Of a stretch of 64,000 bases of DNA, positions 16,491 through 25,900 are shown piece after piece (the stretch's first letter is position 1; the number at the start of each line of letters is the position of its first letter). This DNA is from Myxococcota bacterium. Its GTDB lineage: Bacteria > Myxococcota_A > UBA9160 > UBA6930. The notes beneath the pieces were generated by a model. It was not told the origin of the DNA, made no database searches, and worked only from the letters and a program-made list of their open reading frames with translations. Position numbers and translations under genes: made by a program. The stretch is from positions 181,590 to 245,589 of the forward strand of contig JANQOX010000002.1 of NCBI GenBank assembly GCA_028285625.1, in the 5' to 3' direction.

Positions 16491-17852
16491 GTGGGGCTCA
16501 CCCTGATCCGCAAGAGCGATCCCAGCCAACGCAAGAAGCGCAACCCGAAGGTGGCGCTGGTTCTCGCGGGGGGCGCCGTCTCCGGTGGTGCGTTCAAGGT
16601 GGGCGGGCTCAAGGCCCTCGACGACTACCTCGTCGGGCAGAAGGTCACCGACCTCGACATGTACGTCGGGTTGTCGGCCGGTTCGATCCTGGCCGTCTCG
16701 CTTGCGGCGGGCATCACCCCGGACGAAATGGTGAAGGTGCTCGAGGGCACGAGCTCGCGGTTCAACCAGCTCACGCCCATGCACTTCTACAACCCGAACG
16801 TGCGCGAGTTCGCCCAGCGCCCGCTCAAGCTCGGCTTCGACCTGCTGACCTATGCGCCAGGCGTGGCGTTCGATCTGGTGCGGCAGGTGCGCGACCTGCC
16901 CGGGGCGCTCTCCCCCCGCCTGGCCCACTTCGCGCGCAAACCGAGCTATGCCGCCGCCGAGGAGGTCGCCATGGCCATCCTCGATCACGTCTCGCCCTCG
17001 CGCGAGATCCCCGCGCTCACCAACCACATTCCGACGGGCGTGTTCGACAACCGCTCTCTCGAACGCTGGCTGCGCAAGAACCTCGAACGCACCCGCCTGC
17101 CCAACGACTTCAGGGCTTTCGAGGAGAAGCGCGGCCGCAGCCTCTACGTGGCCGCCTGCGACGTGGATACGGCCGAGCGGGTGATCTTCGGTTCCGATGA
17201 GCCCAACGAGGCCACCATCTCCGAGGCGGTCCAGGCTTCGACGGCGCTGCCCATCTTCTACCGGCCCGCGCGCATCGGCGGCGTCGACTACATGGATGGC
17301 GGCATCCGCAACACCGCCAACATCGACGTGGCCATCGACAAGGGGGCCGACCTCGTCATCTGTTACAACCCGTTCCGGCCGTTCCTGAACCGGATCGACG
17401 ACGAGGACGGCGGCTCGCAGTACTTCGCCGAGGGGCGCTACCTCTCGGACCGCGGCCTGGTCACCATCTTGAACCAGGTGTTCCGCACGCTGCTGCACTC
17501 GCGGCTCAAGCTCGCGCTGCAGCGCTACCTCACGGACGACTCCTTCCGCGGCGACATCGTGTTGCTCGAACCGCGCGAGCAGGACGCCGAGTTCTTCGGC
17601 ATCAACCCGCTGGCGTTCTGGAAGCGGGCCGACGCGATTCGCGAGGGGTTCGAGTCGGTCCGGGTGACGATCGAGCAGAACTACGACCAGCTCTCCGAGA
17701 TCTTCTCCCACCACGGCCTCCGCATGGACCGCCGGGCCGCCCGGCGCCGCGCGGCCCGGGTGCGGGCGTCGCGCGGCTGGAAGGTGAGCCAGACCGAGCC
17801 CACGCCGAAGCCGGATTCCGAGCCCCGGCTCCGGGTCGTCGGGGACGACTGA
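16491..17852 (+). CDS. Patatin-like phospholipase
   Basis: A 453-aa patatin-domain protein. The oxyanion loop LAGGAVSGGAFKVGGL is near residue 25. The Ser nucleophile is in GLSAGS and the catalytic Asp in YMDGGIRN, so the Ser-Asp dyad is intact. The C-terminal third (FRTLLHSRLKLALQRYLTDD and beyond) is basic and could contact membranes. These enzymes hydrolyse acyl chains from phospholipids or neutral lipids. GTG 16491 directly follows GGAGGAGCC, which decides the start. No signal peptide. Preceded by a candidate operator palindrome. Confidence 0.88.
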   Translation: MGLTLIRKSDPSQRKKRNPKVALVLAGGAVSGGAFKVGGLKALDDYLVGQKVTDLDMYVGLSAGSILAVSLAAGITPDEMVKVLEGTSSRFNQLTPMHFYNPNVREFAQRPLKLGFDLLTYAPGVAFDLVRQVRDLPGALSPRLAHFARKPSYAAAEEVAMAILDHVSPSREIPALTNHIPTGVFDNRSLERWLRKNLERTRLPNDFRAFEEKRGRSLYVAACDVDTAERVIFGSDEPNEATISEAVQASTALPIFYRPARIGGVDYMDGGIRNTANIDVAIDKGADLVICYNPFRPFLNRIDDEDGGSQYFAEGRYLSDRGLVTILNQVFRTLLHSRLKLALQRYLTDDSFRGDIVLLEPREQDAEFFGINPLAFWKRADAIREGFESVRVTIEQNYDQLSEIFSHHGLRMDRRAARRRAARVRASRGWKVSQTEPTPKPDSEPRLRVVGDD

Positions 17853-17978
17853 CGCCAGAGTCAGCCGGGCTTCGGCGCGCACACCGCCGTTTGCTCCCCC
17901 GGGGAAATCCTGCTAGGCTCCTCGGTTCCGCGACGCCTCCCTACCCGCGGAATCCCTTTCCTCCGGCCCCGGGTCCCT

Positions 17979-18761
17979 ATGTGCACCCTGATCGCACTCC
18001 ACCGCTGCCAGCCCGACGTGCGGCATCTGATCGCCGCAAATCGGGACGAGTACCTGGACCGTCCGGCCGCGCCGCCCATGCTGCGCGATCTGGGCGGCCG
18101 AACGGTGCTGGCGCCGCGTGACCTGCGGGCGGGCGGCACCTGGCTGGGGCTGAATGCCTCCGGCCTGTTCGTGGCCCTCACCAACCGGCCCACCGAGAAC
18201 CCCGACCGGAGCCGTCGCTCCCGAGGACTGCTGGTCGAGGACGCCCTCGCCCAGGCCGGCGCTCGCGAGGCCGCCATGGCCGCCAGCCGGCTGCCGCGCG
18301 CCAGCTACAACCCCTTCAACCTGTTCGTCTCCGACGGCGACGAGGCCTTCGTGGTCGTCTACGACGACGCGCCCGAGCTGGTGGCACTGGGCCCCGGCGT
18401 CCACGTGATCGGCAACGCCGACCCCGACGACCGCCGCCATCCGAAGGTCGCGCGGCTGCTGGCCGAGGCCGAGCAGGTCGCGGCGGGCCCGGACGAGGGC
18501 ATGGTCGAGCGGTTGGCCGACGTGTGCCGCGGCCACGGTGCCGGCGGCGGGCCGTTCGGCGACACCTGCATCCACACCGAGGCCTACGGCACGCGCAGCT
18601 CGACGTTGCTGCGGCGTGGCCGGGCCCCGGGATCCGATCTCCTGCGCTTCGCGGACGGTCCGCCCTGCCAGACGGATTACGAAGACTTGACCCCGCTGCT
18701 TGGGGAACTGGACCGTCAGGCCGGTGCAACCACGCAGCACGAGCAGAGGAACGTGGCTTGA
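17979..18761 (+). CDS. NRDE (TANGO2-like) family protein
   Basis: A 260-aa protein starting MCTLIALH, with the family signature LIAANRDEYLDRPAAPP and GGTWLGLNASGLFVALTNR. Cys2 would become an N-terminal nucleophile after Met removal, as in Ntn-hydrolase relatives. Eukaryotic TANGO2 is linked to heme or lipid handling; the bacterial role is undefined. The length matches the family. The stop overlaps the start of a small CxxC protein by 4 nt (TTGA), so the two are translationally coupled. Confidence 0.85.
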   Translation: MCTLIALHRCQPDVRHLIAANRDEYLDRPAAPPMLRDLGGRTVLAPRDLRAGGTWLGLNASGLFVALTNRPTENPDRSRRSRGLLVEDALAQAGAREAAMAASRLPRASYNPFNLFVSDGDEAFVVVYDDAPELVALGPGVHVIGNADPDDRRHPKVARLLAEAEQVAAGPDEGMVERLADVCRGHGAGGGPFGDTCIHTEAYGTRSSTLLRRGRAPGSDLLRFADGPPCQTDYEDLTPLLGELDRQAGATTQHEQRNVA

Positions 18762-19084
18762 GAAGGATCGGCAGCAACATCCGAAAGCAGAACCAGGACG
18801 AGAAGACCAATCGGATCGTCCGGAACATCATCCGCTACACGGATGAAGAGAAGCCCAAGAACGACTACCCGAAGAAGATCGTCTCGCCGAGCACGCCCTC
18901 GAAGTGCTGCACCGACGAGAACCGTGAAGACGTCGGGTCCGTTCGCGAGGTGGACGGGTTCAAGTTCAACTACAAGATCTGCCAGACCTGCGGTCACGCG
19001 GTTCGGTACTTCTATCCGGCGGCCGAAGGCACGAGCGACGCCGTGAAGAGCTACCGGCAGTGGAAGCGCTACATGGTCCAGTAG
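18758..19084 (+). CDS. Small CxxC protein of unknown function coupled to NRDE gene
   Basis: A 108-aa protein starting TTG 18758 inside the NRDE stop (TTGA), with AGAGGA 8 nt upstream. It is rich in Lys, Asn and Asp (SNIRKQNQDEKTNRIVRNII), with KCC near residue 48 and a later CQTCGHAVRYFYP. A single CC plus CxxC could bind zinc. Base composition is clearly less GC-rich than its neighbours, which suggests different ancestry or strong constraint. No family is recognised. A rho-independent-like hairpin follows. Confidence 0.65.
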   Translation: MRRIGSNIRKQNQDEKTNRIVRNIIRYTDEEKPKNDYPKKIVSPSTPSKCCTDENREDVGSVREVDGFKFNYKICQTCGHAVRYFYPAAEGTSDAVKSYRQWKRYMVQ

Positions 19085-19150
19085 GTCGGTGCGGTCGCTT
19101 CCCCCACCTGCGGGTGGCGGCCGCCACCGCGAACCGAGTGGCAATGTTGG

Positions 19151-19186
19151 GCGGGGCGCTCCGAACCGGGGCGCCCCGTCGTTTTG
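19151..19186 (+). terminator. Hairpin with T-run after the NRDE/CxxC pair
   Basis: GGGGCGC (19153-19159) pairs with GCGCCCC (19171-19177) across an 11-nt loop and is followed by GTCGTTTTGG. This is the best intrinsic-terminator candidate in this part of the window and separates the NRDE unit from folC. Confidence 0.55.
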
Positions 19187-19214
19187 GGGCCGACTCCCAG
19201 GGTGGCGAGGATCC

Positions 19215-20504
19215 TTGACGCTCGAAGAGGCCGAAGCCTGGCTGCGAGGGCGCATCGACTACGAGCGCGCCCCCGGATACGCCGAGGCGCGGCTCGATCT
19301 GGCTCCGATCCGCGCGCTGCTCGAGGGCCTGGGCCGTCCGGACCGCGGCCTGCGGGTGCTGCACGTCGCCGGCTCGAAGGGCAAGGGGTCGGTCGCGCTC
19401 CTTGCCGAGGCCCTGCTCGGAGAGGCGGGGCTGCGCACCGGGGTCTACACGAGTCCCCACCTGAAGAGCTGGACCGAGCGTTTTCGCCTGGGCGGCGCCG
19501 AGGTCGAGGGCACGCGGCTGGCGCGCGCCGTGGCGAGGGTGCGGCCCGCCGTCGAGGCCCTGGCCGGTAGCCCCGAGGACCCGACCTGGTTCGACGTCAC
19601 CACCGCGGTCGGGCTGCTGCTGTTCGCCGAGGCCGAAGTCGACCTGGCGGTGCTCGAGGTCGGCCTGGGCGGCCGGCTCGACTCGACGAACGTGGTCGAG
19701 CCGGCGATCTGCGCCATCACCTCGATCGAGCTGGAGCACACCGAGCGGCTGGGAACCACGCTGGCCGCGATCGCGGGCGAGAAGGCCGGCATCCTGAAAC
19801 CCGGCGTGCCCGCCCTGATCGGTCGGCTTCCCGAAGAGGCGCAGGCAGCGGTGGAGGCGCGTGCCGAAGAAGTCGGCGCGCCACTCGCCGTGCTCGGGCG
19901 CGATTTCGATGCGACGGGCCAGGACGGGCGGCTGGCCCTGCGAGACGGGGCCCTGTCGCTGGACGTGGCGCTCGGCGTTCGCGGCACCCATCAGGTCGAC
20001 AACGCGGCGCTCGCGGTGGGTTGCGTGCGCCGGTTGCTCGACGACGACGACCTCGTGCACGGGGCCGCCCTACGCGCGCTTCCGGGGGTCGTGTTGCCTG
20101 CGCGCATCGAGGTGGTCGGTCGCGAGCCGCTCCGCGTGGTCGACGCCGCCCACACGGCGGCGTCCGCCCAGCGGCTGGCCGAAGCACTGGAAGCCATGCC
20201 CAGCGAGCGCGCCACCCTGGTGCTGTCGGTCTCGGTCGGGAAGGACCTCGAGGCGATCGCCGGGAGCCTGGCCCCGCGGTTCGATCGGGCCGTGGTGACG
20301 CGCGCCGAGCCGGTGCGCTCGGCCGATCCGGTAGCGGTGGCCGCAGCGCTTCGCAGTGCGCGCCCGGGACTGCCCGTGGAGGTGGAGCCCGACCCGGCCC
20401 GCGCGCTCGAGCGGGCGCGCGCAGCAGCAGCGCCGCGCGACCTCGTCTGCGCCACGGGTTCGATCTATCTGGCCGGCCTCGCGCGCGAGATGCTGCGTGG
20501 CTGA
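19215..20504 (+). CDS. folC: Dihydrofolate/folylpolyglutamate synthase
   Basis: A 429-aa Mur-ligase-family enzyme. P-loop VLHVAGSKGKGSVALL, then YTSPHLKSWTERFRLGG (folate-binding omega-loop region), LEVGLGGRLDSTNVV, ITSIELEHTERLG and AAIAGEKAGILKPGVP. The C-terminal domain contains VVDAAHTAASAQRLAEAL. It ligates glutamate to dihydropteroate or folate in the cytoplasm. TTG 19215 follows GAGG and removes an implausible upstream Gly/Arg-rich extension. The stop overlaps the MFS start by 8 nt. Confidence 0.92.
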   Translation: MTLEEAEAWLRGRIDYERAPGYAEARLDLAPIRALLEGLGRPDRGLRVLHVAGSKGKGSVALLAEALLGEAGLRTGVYTSPHLKSWTERFRLGGAEVEGTRLARAVARVRPAVEALAGSPEDPTWFDVTTAVGLLLFAEAEVDLAVLEVGLGGRLDSTNVVEPAICAITSIELEHTERLGTTLAAIAGEKAGILKPGVPALIGRLPEEAQAAVEARAEEVGAPLAVLGRDFDATGQDGRLALRDGALSLDVALGVRGTHQVDNAALAVGCVRRLLDDDDLVHGAALRALPGVVLPARIEVVGREPLRVVDAAHTAASAQRLAEALEAMPSERATLVLSVSVGKDLEAIAGSLAPRFDRAVVTRAEPVRSADPVAVAAALRSARPGLPVEVEPDPARALERARAAAAPRDLVCATGSIYLAGLAREMLRG

Positions 20505-21768
20505 GCCGGAGCGAACGCCGGCCGAGGATGCATTCCAGCAGGAGGTGCGCACCCACCTGCGTCGCAACTACGCCGCGCACCTGGTGCACGGCCTGCTGGG
20601 CCAGACCGGCTTTCGGCTCATCAACGCGCCCACCTTCATTCCGGCCTACGTCGACCTGATCGCCGGCGGCTCGCCACTCGCGGTGGGCGCTGCGCGCGCG
20701 TTCCAGTCGCTCGGCATGTTCCTGTCGCCACTGCTCGGCGCCACCGCCATCGAGCACCGCCGCAAGGTGCTGCCCGTCGGCTTCCTGGTGGGCGGTGCCA
20801 TGCGCGTCCAGGTGCTCGGCCTCGCGTTGGCGGGCTTCTTCCTGGTGGGTCAGCCGGCGCTGCTCGCGGTGTGGATGTTCCTCGGCCTGTTCGGGTTCTT
20901 CCTCGGCATGCAGGGGGTGATCTTCAACTTCCTCGTCTCGAAGGTGATCCCGGTGGACGTGCGCGGCCGACTGCTCGGCCTGCGCAACACCCTGGCGACG
21001 CTCACGGCGGCTGGCGTCGGCGTGCTCGGCGGGCGCCTGGTGGACGTCGACTTTCTCGGCAATGGCTACGCATCGACCTTCGCGGTGGCCTTCGTTCTCA
21101 CCACGCTCGGCCTCGGCATGCTCGCATTCATGAAGGAGCCCGCTTCGCCCAGCGTGCGCGAGCCGTCGTCCTTCGGTCGCCGGCTCCGCGAGCTGCCCGA
21201 GCTCTTGCGAAGCGACCGTGCCTTCACGCGCTACTTCCTGGCGCGCGCACTCGCGACCATGGGACGCATGTCCGTGCCGTTCTACGTGATCTATGCGGGC
21301 ACGCAGATCGAGATCACGGGTACGGTGCTCGGCGGTCTCACCAGCGCCTTCGTGATCGCCCAGGGCGGCACGAACCTGCTCTGGGGCCTGATCGCGGACC
21401 GGCGCGGTTTCCGCGTGGTGTTCCTCGTCTCGCTGGTGCTGTGGATCGCCTCGGCCCTGCTGCTGATGGCGACCAGCGGATTCGTGGGGCTGGTGCTGGT
21501 CATGGTCGGGCTCGGCGCAGGGCTCGGTGGCTTCATGATGTCTGCCCAGAACCTGGTGCTCGAGTTCGGGTCGCGCGAGGACCTGCCCATGCGCATCGCG
21601 GTGGCCAATTCGAGCTCGGAGCTGGTGGGCGCCATCGGTCCGCTGCTCGCCGGCGTGCTGGCGACGTTCTTCTCCTACGAGGCCGTCTTCTGGACCGCCA
21701 TCGCCTTCCAGGCGGCCTCCGTGATCGCGGTGATCGCGTGGGTGCCCGAGCCGCGCCGAAGGACCTAG
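20497..21768 (+). CDS. Major facilitator superfamily transporter
   Basis: A 423-aa polytopic membrane protein with about 12 predicted transmembrane helices. It has MFS-type loop motifs such as SPLLGATAIEHRRKVLP and LIADRRGFRVVF. The first ~40 residues are hydrophilic. GTG 20497 lies inside folC (8-nt overlap). Family members move small solutes by uniport, symport or antiport; the substrate is not predictable, and the link to folate genes may be only transcriptional. Stops convergently on the acyltransferase gene, sharing CCTAGG. Confidence 0.85.
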   Translation: MAEPERTPAEDAFQQEVRTHLRRNYAAHLVHGLLGQTGFRLINAPTFIPAYVDLIAGGSPLAVGAARAFQSLGMFLSPLLGATAIEHRRKVLPVGFLVGGAMRVQVLGLALAGFFLVGQPALLAVWMFLGLFGFFLGMQGVIFNFLVSKVIPVDVRGRLLGLRNTLATLTAAGVGVLGGRLVDVDFLGNGYASTFAVAFVLTTLGLGMLAFMKEPASPSVREPSSFGRRLRELPELLRSDRAFTRYFLARALATMGRMSVPFYVIYAGTQIEITGTVLGGLTSAFVIAQGGTNLLWGLIADRRGFRVVFLVSLVLWIASALLLMATSGFVGLVLVMVGLGAGLGGFMMSAQNLVLEFGSREDLPMRIAVANSSSELVGAIGPLLAGVLATFFSYEAVFWTAIAFQAASVIAVIAWVPEPRRRT

Positions 21769-22892
21769 GCCGGGGTGTCGCGCTCGTCGAGGGCGACGTG
21801 ATAGCTCCCCCGCAGTGCGAGAAACGGCCGCTCGATCGCGAAGTAGGTGATCGTGGAGATGCCGATCACCACGGGTACGAACAGCAGCATGCCGTTCAAG
21901 ATCACGAGCGCATCGAAGCCCAGGTCCGGGGTCAGGAACCAGCGCCTGGCCACGAGCGTGTGCAGGATCGGAAAGTGGAGGAGGTAGGTCGAGTAGCTGA
22001 CCACGCCGATCCCCACGAGGCCACGCGAGAGCAGCGCCGGGAGCCGGGGCGCGACGGAGAGGTACGTGACCACGAAGCCGCACCAGGCCGCGGCCTCCAG
22101 GGTGGGCCAGGCCAGACGCCACGCATCGACCGCCTTCCAGCCGCCCCAGGCGTTGAATCGATCGACGAGCAAGACCACCGCGAGCGTGGCGAGTCCGAAT
22201 GACCAGGCGGGCAGCGCTTCGCCGTCCCGCCGGGATCGGACGTAGACTGCGCCCAGCATTCCGATCAAGAACTGGTCGAGTCGACCCAGCACCGTCCAGT
22301 AGGTGAGCTGGTGCATGTCCCCGCCAAGTCCGGCCGCCAGCGTCCGCAGTACGACGACCCCCGCGATCAGGAGGCACAGCGGACGGATGCCGTCGCGGTT
22401 CAGGAACGCCAGGAGAAACGGAAACAACAGGTACAGCTGACACTCGACGGCGACGGTCCAGAACATCGCCGACCAGGACTTGAGGTCGAGCGCTCCATCG
22501 AGGTTGGCCAGTCCGAACAGGGTCTGGAGAAACCCGACCATCTCGAAGCTCTTGGGCGTGGTCGCGATCCCGGCGGCGATCAACGCCACGAACAGCGGGT
22601 AGATCCGCAGCAGTCGGTTGCGCAGGAAGCCGCGGTACCGCACCTCGCGCCGGAGCGATCCCATCGTGAACAGGAAGCCGCTGAGGACGATGAAGAGCGA
22701 CACCGCGGTGTGTCCTTCGAGGACGAGCGCGTGCAGCGGATTGTGCGCCTCGACCCACTGGCCTGCCCTGGGCCCGCCTCCCAATCCCGTCGTCGCCATG
22801 AAGTAGTTGGTGTGGAACAGGACGATCAGGATCGACGCGAACGCCCGGATGTGATCGATCCCAGGCAGGTAGGTGACGTTCTGGCTGCGCAT
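21765..22892 (-). CDS. Acyltransferase 3 (OafA/YrhL-like) membrane protein
   Basis: A 375-aa integral membrane protein with about 10 hydrophobic helices. It opens with YLPGIDHIRAFASILIVLFH, the family signature including the conserved His in LFHT; HTAVSLFIVLSGFLF and a VVSYSTYLLHFPIL segment follow. Family members transfer acetyl or other acyl groups to exported sugars such as O-antigen, Nod factors or peptidoglycan. No SGNH domain is attached. Next to MFS and carbohydrate-degradation genes, so a surface-glycan substrate is plausible. Confidence 0.88.
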   Translation of the reverse strand: MRSQNVTYLPGIDHIRAFASILIVLFHTNYFMATTGLGGGPRAGQWVEAHNPLHALVLEGHTAVSLFIVLSGFLFTMGSLRREVRYRGFLRNRLLRIYPLFVALIAAGIATTPKSFEMVGFLQTLFGLANLDGALDLKSWSAMFWTVAVECQLYLLFPFLLAFLNRDGIRPLCLLIAGVVVLRTLAAGLGGDMHQLTYWTVLGRLDQFLIGMLGAVYVRSRRDGEALPAWSFGLATLAVVLLVDRFNAWGGWKAVDAWRLAWPTLEAAAWCGFVVTYLSVAPRLPALLSRGLVGIGVVSYSTYLLHFPILHTLVARRWFLTPDLGFDALVILNGMLLFVPVVIGISTITYFAIERPFLALRGSYHVALDERDTPA

Positions 22893-22916
22893 GACCGCCC
22901 AGGGTACGCGAAGTGC

Positions 22917-25900
22917 CTAGGGCCAGGCGCGCGCGCCCACCGGGCGCCCCAGGCCGTCGGTGCATGCCGGAGAGCCGAAGTCGCAGCGCACCTGCACGCG
23001 GTCGCTCCCGTCGCCCAGCGGGTCGCTTCGCACCACCAGCTCGTCGACGACGGCGTCCAGCGACTCGCCCTCGCGGGCTGCGGTCACCGAGGGGCCGATA
23101 CGAATCCGGGTCGCGCCGTCGGGTACCGGCCAGAGTCTGGACAGGTGGCGGCTGCCCTCGGCCGGGCGACCGTTCAGGACCACGCCCCAGCTTCGCTCCC
23201 CCTCGGCACCCTGCGACCAGACCAGGGCGAGCCGTACGAAGCGGCCGGGCTCGGCACGAAGCCCCTCGCCGCGCGCGATCCACGCCGATCGCTGCGACTT
23301 TCCGCGGCCCCGGTAGCCGCGCAGCTCCCAGAACGCCTCGCCACTGGTGGTGAAGCCGCTTCCGTAGCGCAGCTCGAAGTCCTCGCTGGCCCCTTCGATC
23401 GACAGCAGGGGCTTGTAGCCGCGATCGGGAAGCAGGCCCGAGTCCCAGTCGGGTGCGAAGTGCAGTTCGAGAGCACCGGCGCGCGGGTCCACCGGCACGG
23501 GCACCACCCATGAAGTCGGGCCCGATAGCCGCCACCCCGGCCCCCGCGCCCCGGGTGCGGGCCCGCTCTCGAGACGGTCGGGGCGCACCAGCGGCGGGCT
23601 GGGCAGGTCGCCGGCATGCGCGAGTGCAGCGTCATCGCCGAACGCGAACAGACCGCCCAGCGCCTCGGCCGCAAACAGCGCCGAGCGTCGGGCGCGTACG
23701 TGCCAGGGCCCGCGCTCCCGGCCGCTGCCCTCGAGCCGAGTCCAGCCCGAGCGTTCGATGGGGACGCGCCTGCCTCGGGCGTCGCGGATCGCGATGGCCT
23801 TGGGGCTGCTCGCGAACGCCCCGATCTCGGAATCCACCGGGATGAACGCCCACGCGCCCGCGCTGCCGTCACCGAGGGCCAGGCCGCCCGGTGCCACGAG
23901 GCCGCTGGCCTCGGCGTCGGTCGACAACACGGCGAGCGATTCGCTCCACGGTGCGTCGATGGCATAGGCACCCGGCGGAGCAGGAGCGGGGATGTGCACC
24001 TCCCGGTACCGCACGGCCTGGGAGCTTCCGTAGGGGACGTAGGCCGTGGCGGGCCCGGTCCAGTCGGCCGGCCAGGGTTCTCCGTCCGGCGTCTCGAACG
24101 AGACCGCGCCCGTCACGATCTCGGCGCGCAGCGCGTGGCCTTCGCGTTTCCACAACAGGGCGCGCGCGGCGGGCCGCATGGCCTCCTTCCACAGCACCGG
24201 AAACGTCGGCAGCGGAGCACGCGTGTCGGGCAGCACGGCCGCGAGGGCCGCCGTGTCGAAGAGCAGCTGCGATGCGTGGCTCGGCACCGCGCCCAGGCGC
24301 AGGTCGTAGCCGTGGTCACGCCGCGCGGCGCTTCGCCCGAGGGCGACCTGCGCGCGGGCCAGGCCGTGGGCCAGATAGCGTGCATCACCGGTTCGCGCGT
24401 AGGCGTCGGCCATGCGACCCCCCATCTGCCGAGGCTCGGATTCGCGCGTGCGCAGCGCGTGTTCGTGGCTGCGCATCACTGCGCGCTCGGCCTGCTCGGC
24501 CGTGGGCGCGTCCAGAACCCGCGCTGCGCGGATCAGGTGGGGGACGTCGTAGAACAGGTAGGTCGGGTAGGGCAGCGGAGGCCCGCCCTTCCGATGCCGC
24601 TCGAGGCGCACTCCGGCGGGCTCGTCGGGCCGAATGTGCGCGCGGACCAGACGACCGGCCGCGTCGAGCAGGCGCGGGTCGCCGAACTGCGTGTACAGCA
24701 CGGCGAGATCGTCCATCCATTGGAAGTGCGCGCGCGCGCGGTTGGCGTGGCTCTCGGCGATCCAGGGGGCGGGCCATCCCGGCGTGTCGTCCACCACCCG
24801 CAGCATCGCGTCGGCGATCTCACGGGCGACGTCGCGAGATCGCGCATTGCCGTGAAGCCACCAATCGAACAGGGTGTGCTCGGCATCGAGGCCGAACCCC
24901 GATCGCAGACCCATGGGGTCGGGCGTCTTGCCGTCGTCGCGCTTGCGCGATGCGCCCCATGGGATCACCGACGGTCCCGAGCCCCAGAAGTACCAATCGC
25001 CGCGCCGCCGCGAGGGGCCGTCGCGATGCGCGCGCAGCACGTCATCCATGAAGGCCGAGCGCGCCACCGCGAGGTCCACGTAGGCGCGCTCGCCGCTTCG
25101 CAGCCAGGCGACCCAAGCCGCGCGCGAGTACCCGTAGTCGACGCCGCTGTAGCGCCATGGTTGGGCCACCGGACGCCCGTCGGTGATCTCGTACGCGAAG
25201 TGCGGCCCGCTGCCGTGGAGCAGCAGGCCGTAGTCCGACGCATCGTCGACCAGCTGGGCCACCTGGTCCCAGACCTCGCGGTGCCGGGCCTCGCGGTCGG
25301 AGGAACGCGCTTCGTCCACCGCTGCGACCTGCCCCAGCACACCGCTTCGCGTGGTCCAGTCGGGGTCGGGCAGGACGCGCGTCGGGCGATCGAACGCGAG
25401 GGCCGCCCTGAAGCCCGAAGCGTCTGCCTCGTCCGCGAGGTGGAGGAGCAGGTCGTGCGTGCGGGCCAGGCCATGGGGGTTGTGGCGATTCGGCTCGCGC
25501 ATGCCCTGCCAAGCCTCTCGCCAGCGCTTCTGCTGAAGCTGATCGCGCAGTCCGGGGTCGAGGCTGGCTTCGAACCCGTCGAAGCGCAGGTCGAGCACCG
25601 CGCCGCGCGCGTCCGACCAGAAGAGGGCCTCGAGGGCGCCCGGCGTGGCGCGCAACTCGGACGGATGGCGCTGCCAGAAGTCGCGCAGCCCGAGGGTGAC
25701 GTTCGCGTCCGACGCCTGGGTCGCGATCACGCCCAGGGTGCGCTTGCCGCGCTCGAGGTCCCGAGGGGCCGAATCGGGCGAGGTGGCGCGGAGCCGATAG
25801 CGCGAGCGGTGGGGCTCGCCAGGCGCTGCCCCTTGAAGCAGCGAGAGCACGCCGTCGGAGGGGAGCGCTGCCGATCGGGGCGTCTGCCCGGGCTCCTTGC

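Noticed and set aside
19717..23535. Minus-strand open frame of about 1270 codons across folC and MFS
   Set aside because: Overlaps real genes on both strands and has no family signature; low-complexity shadow.
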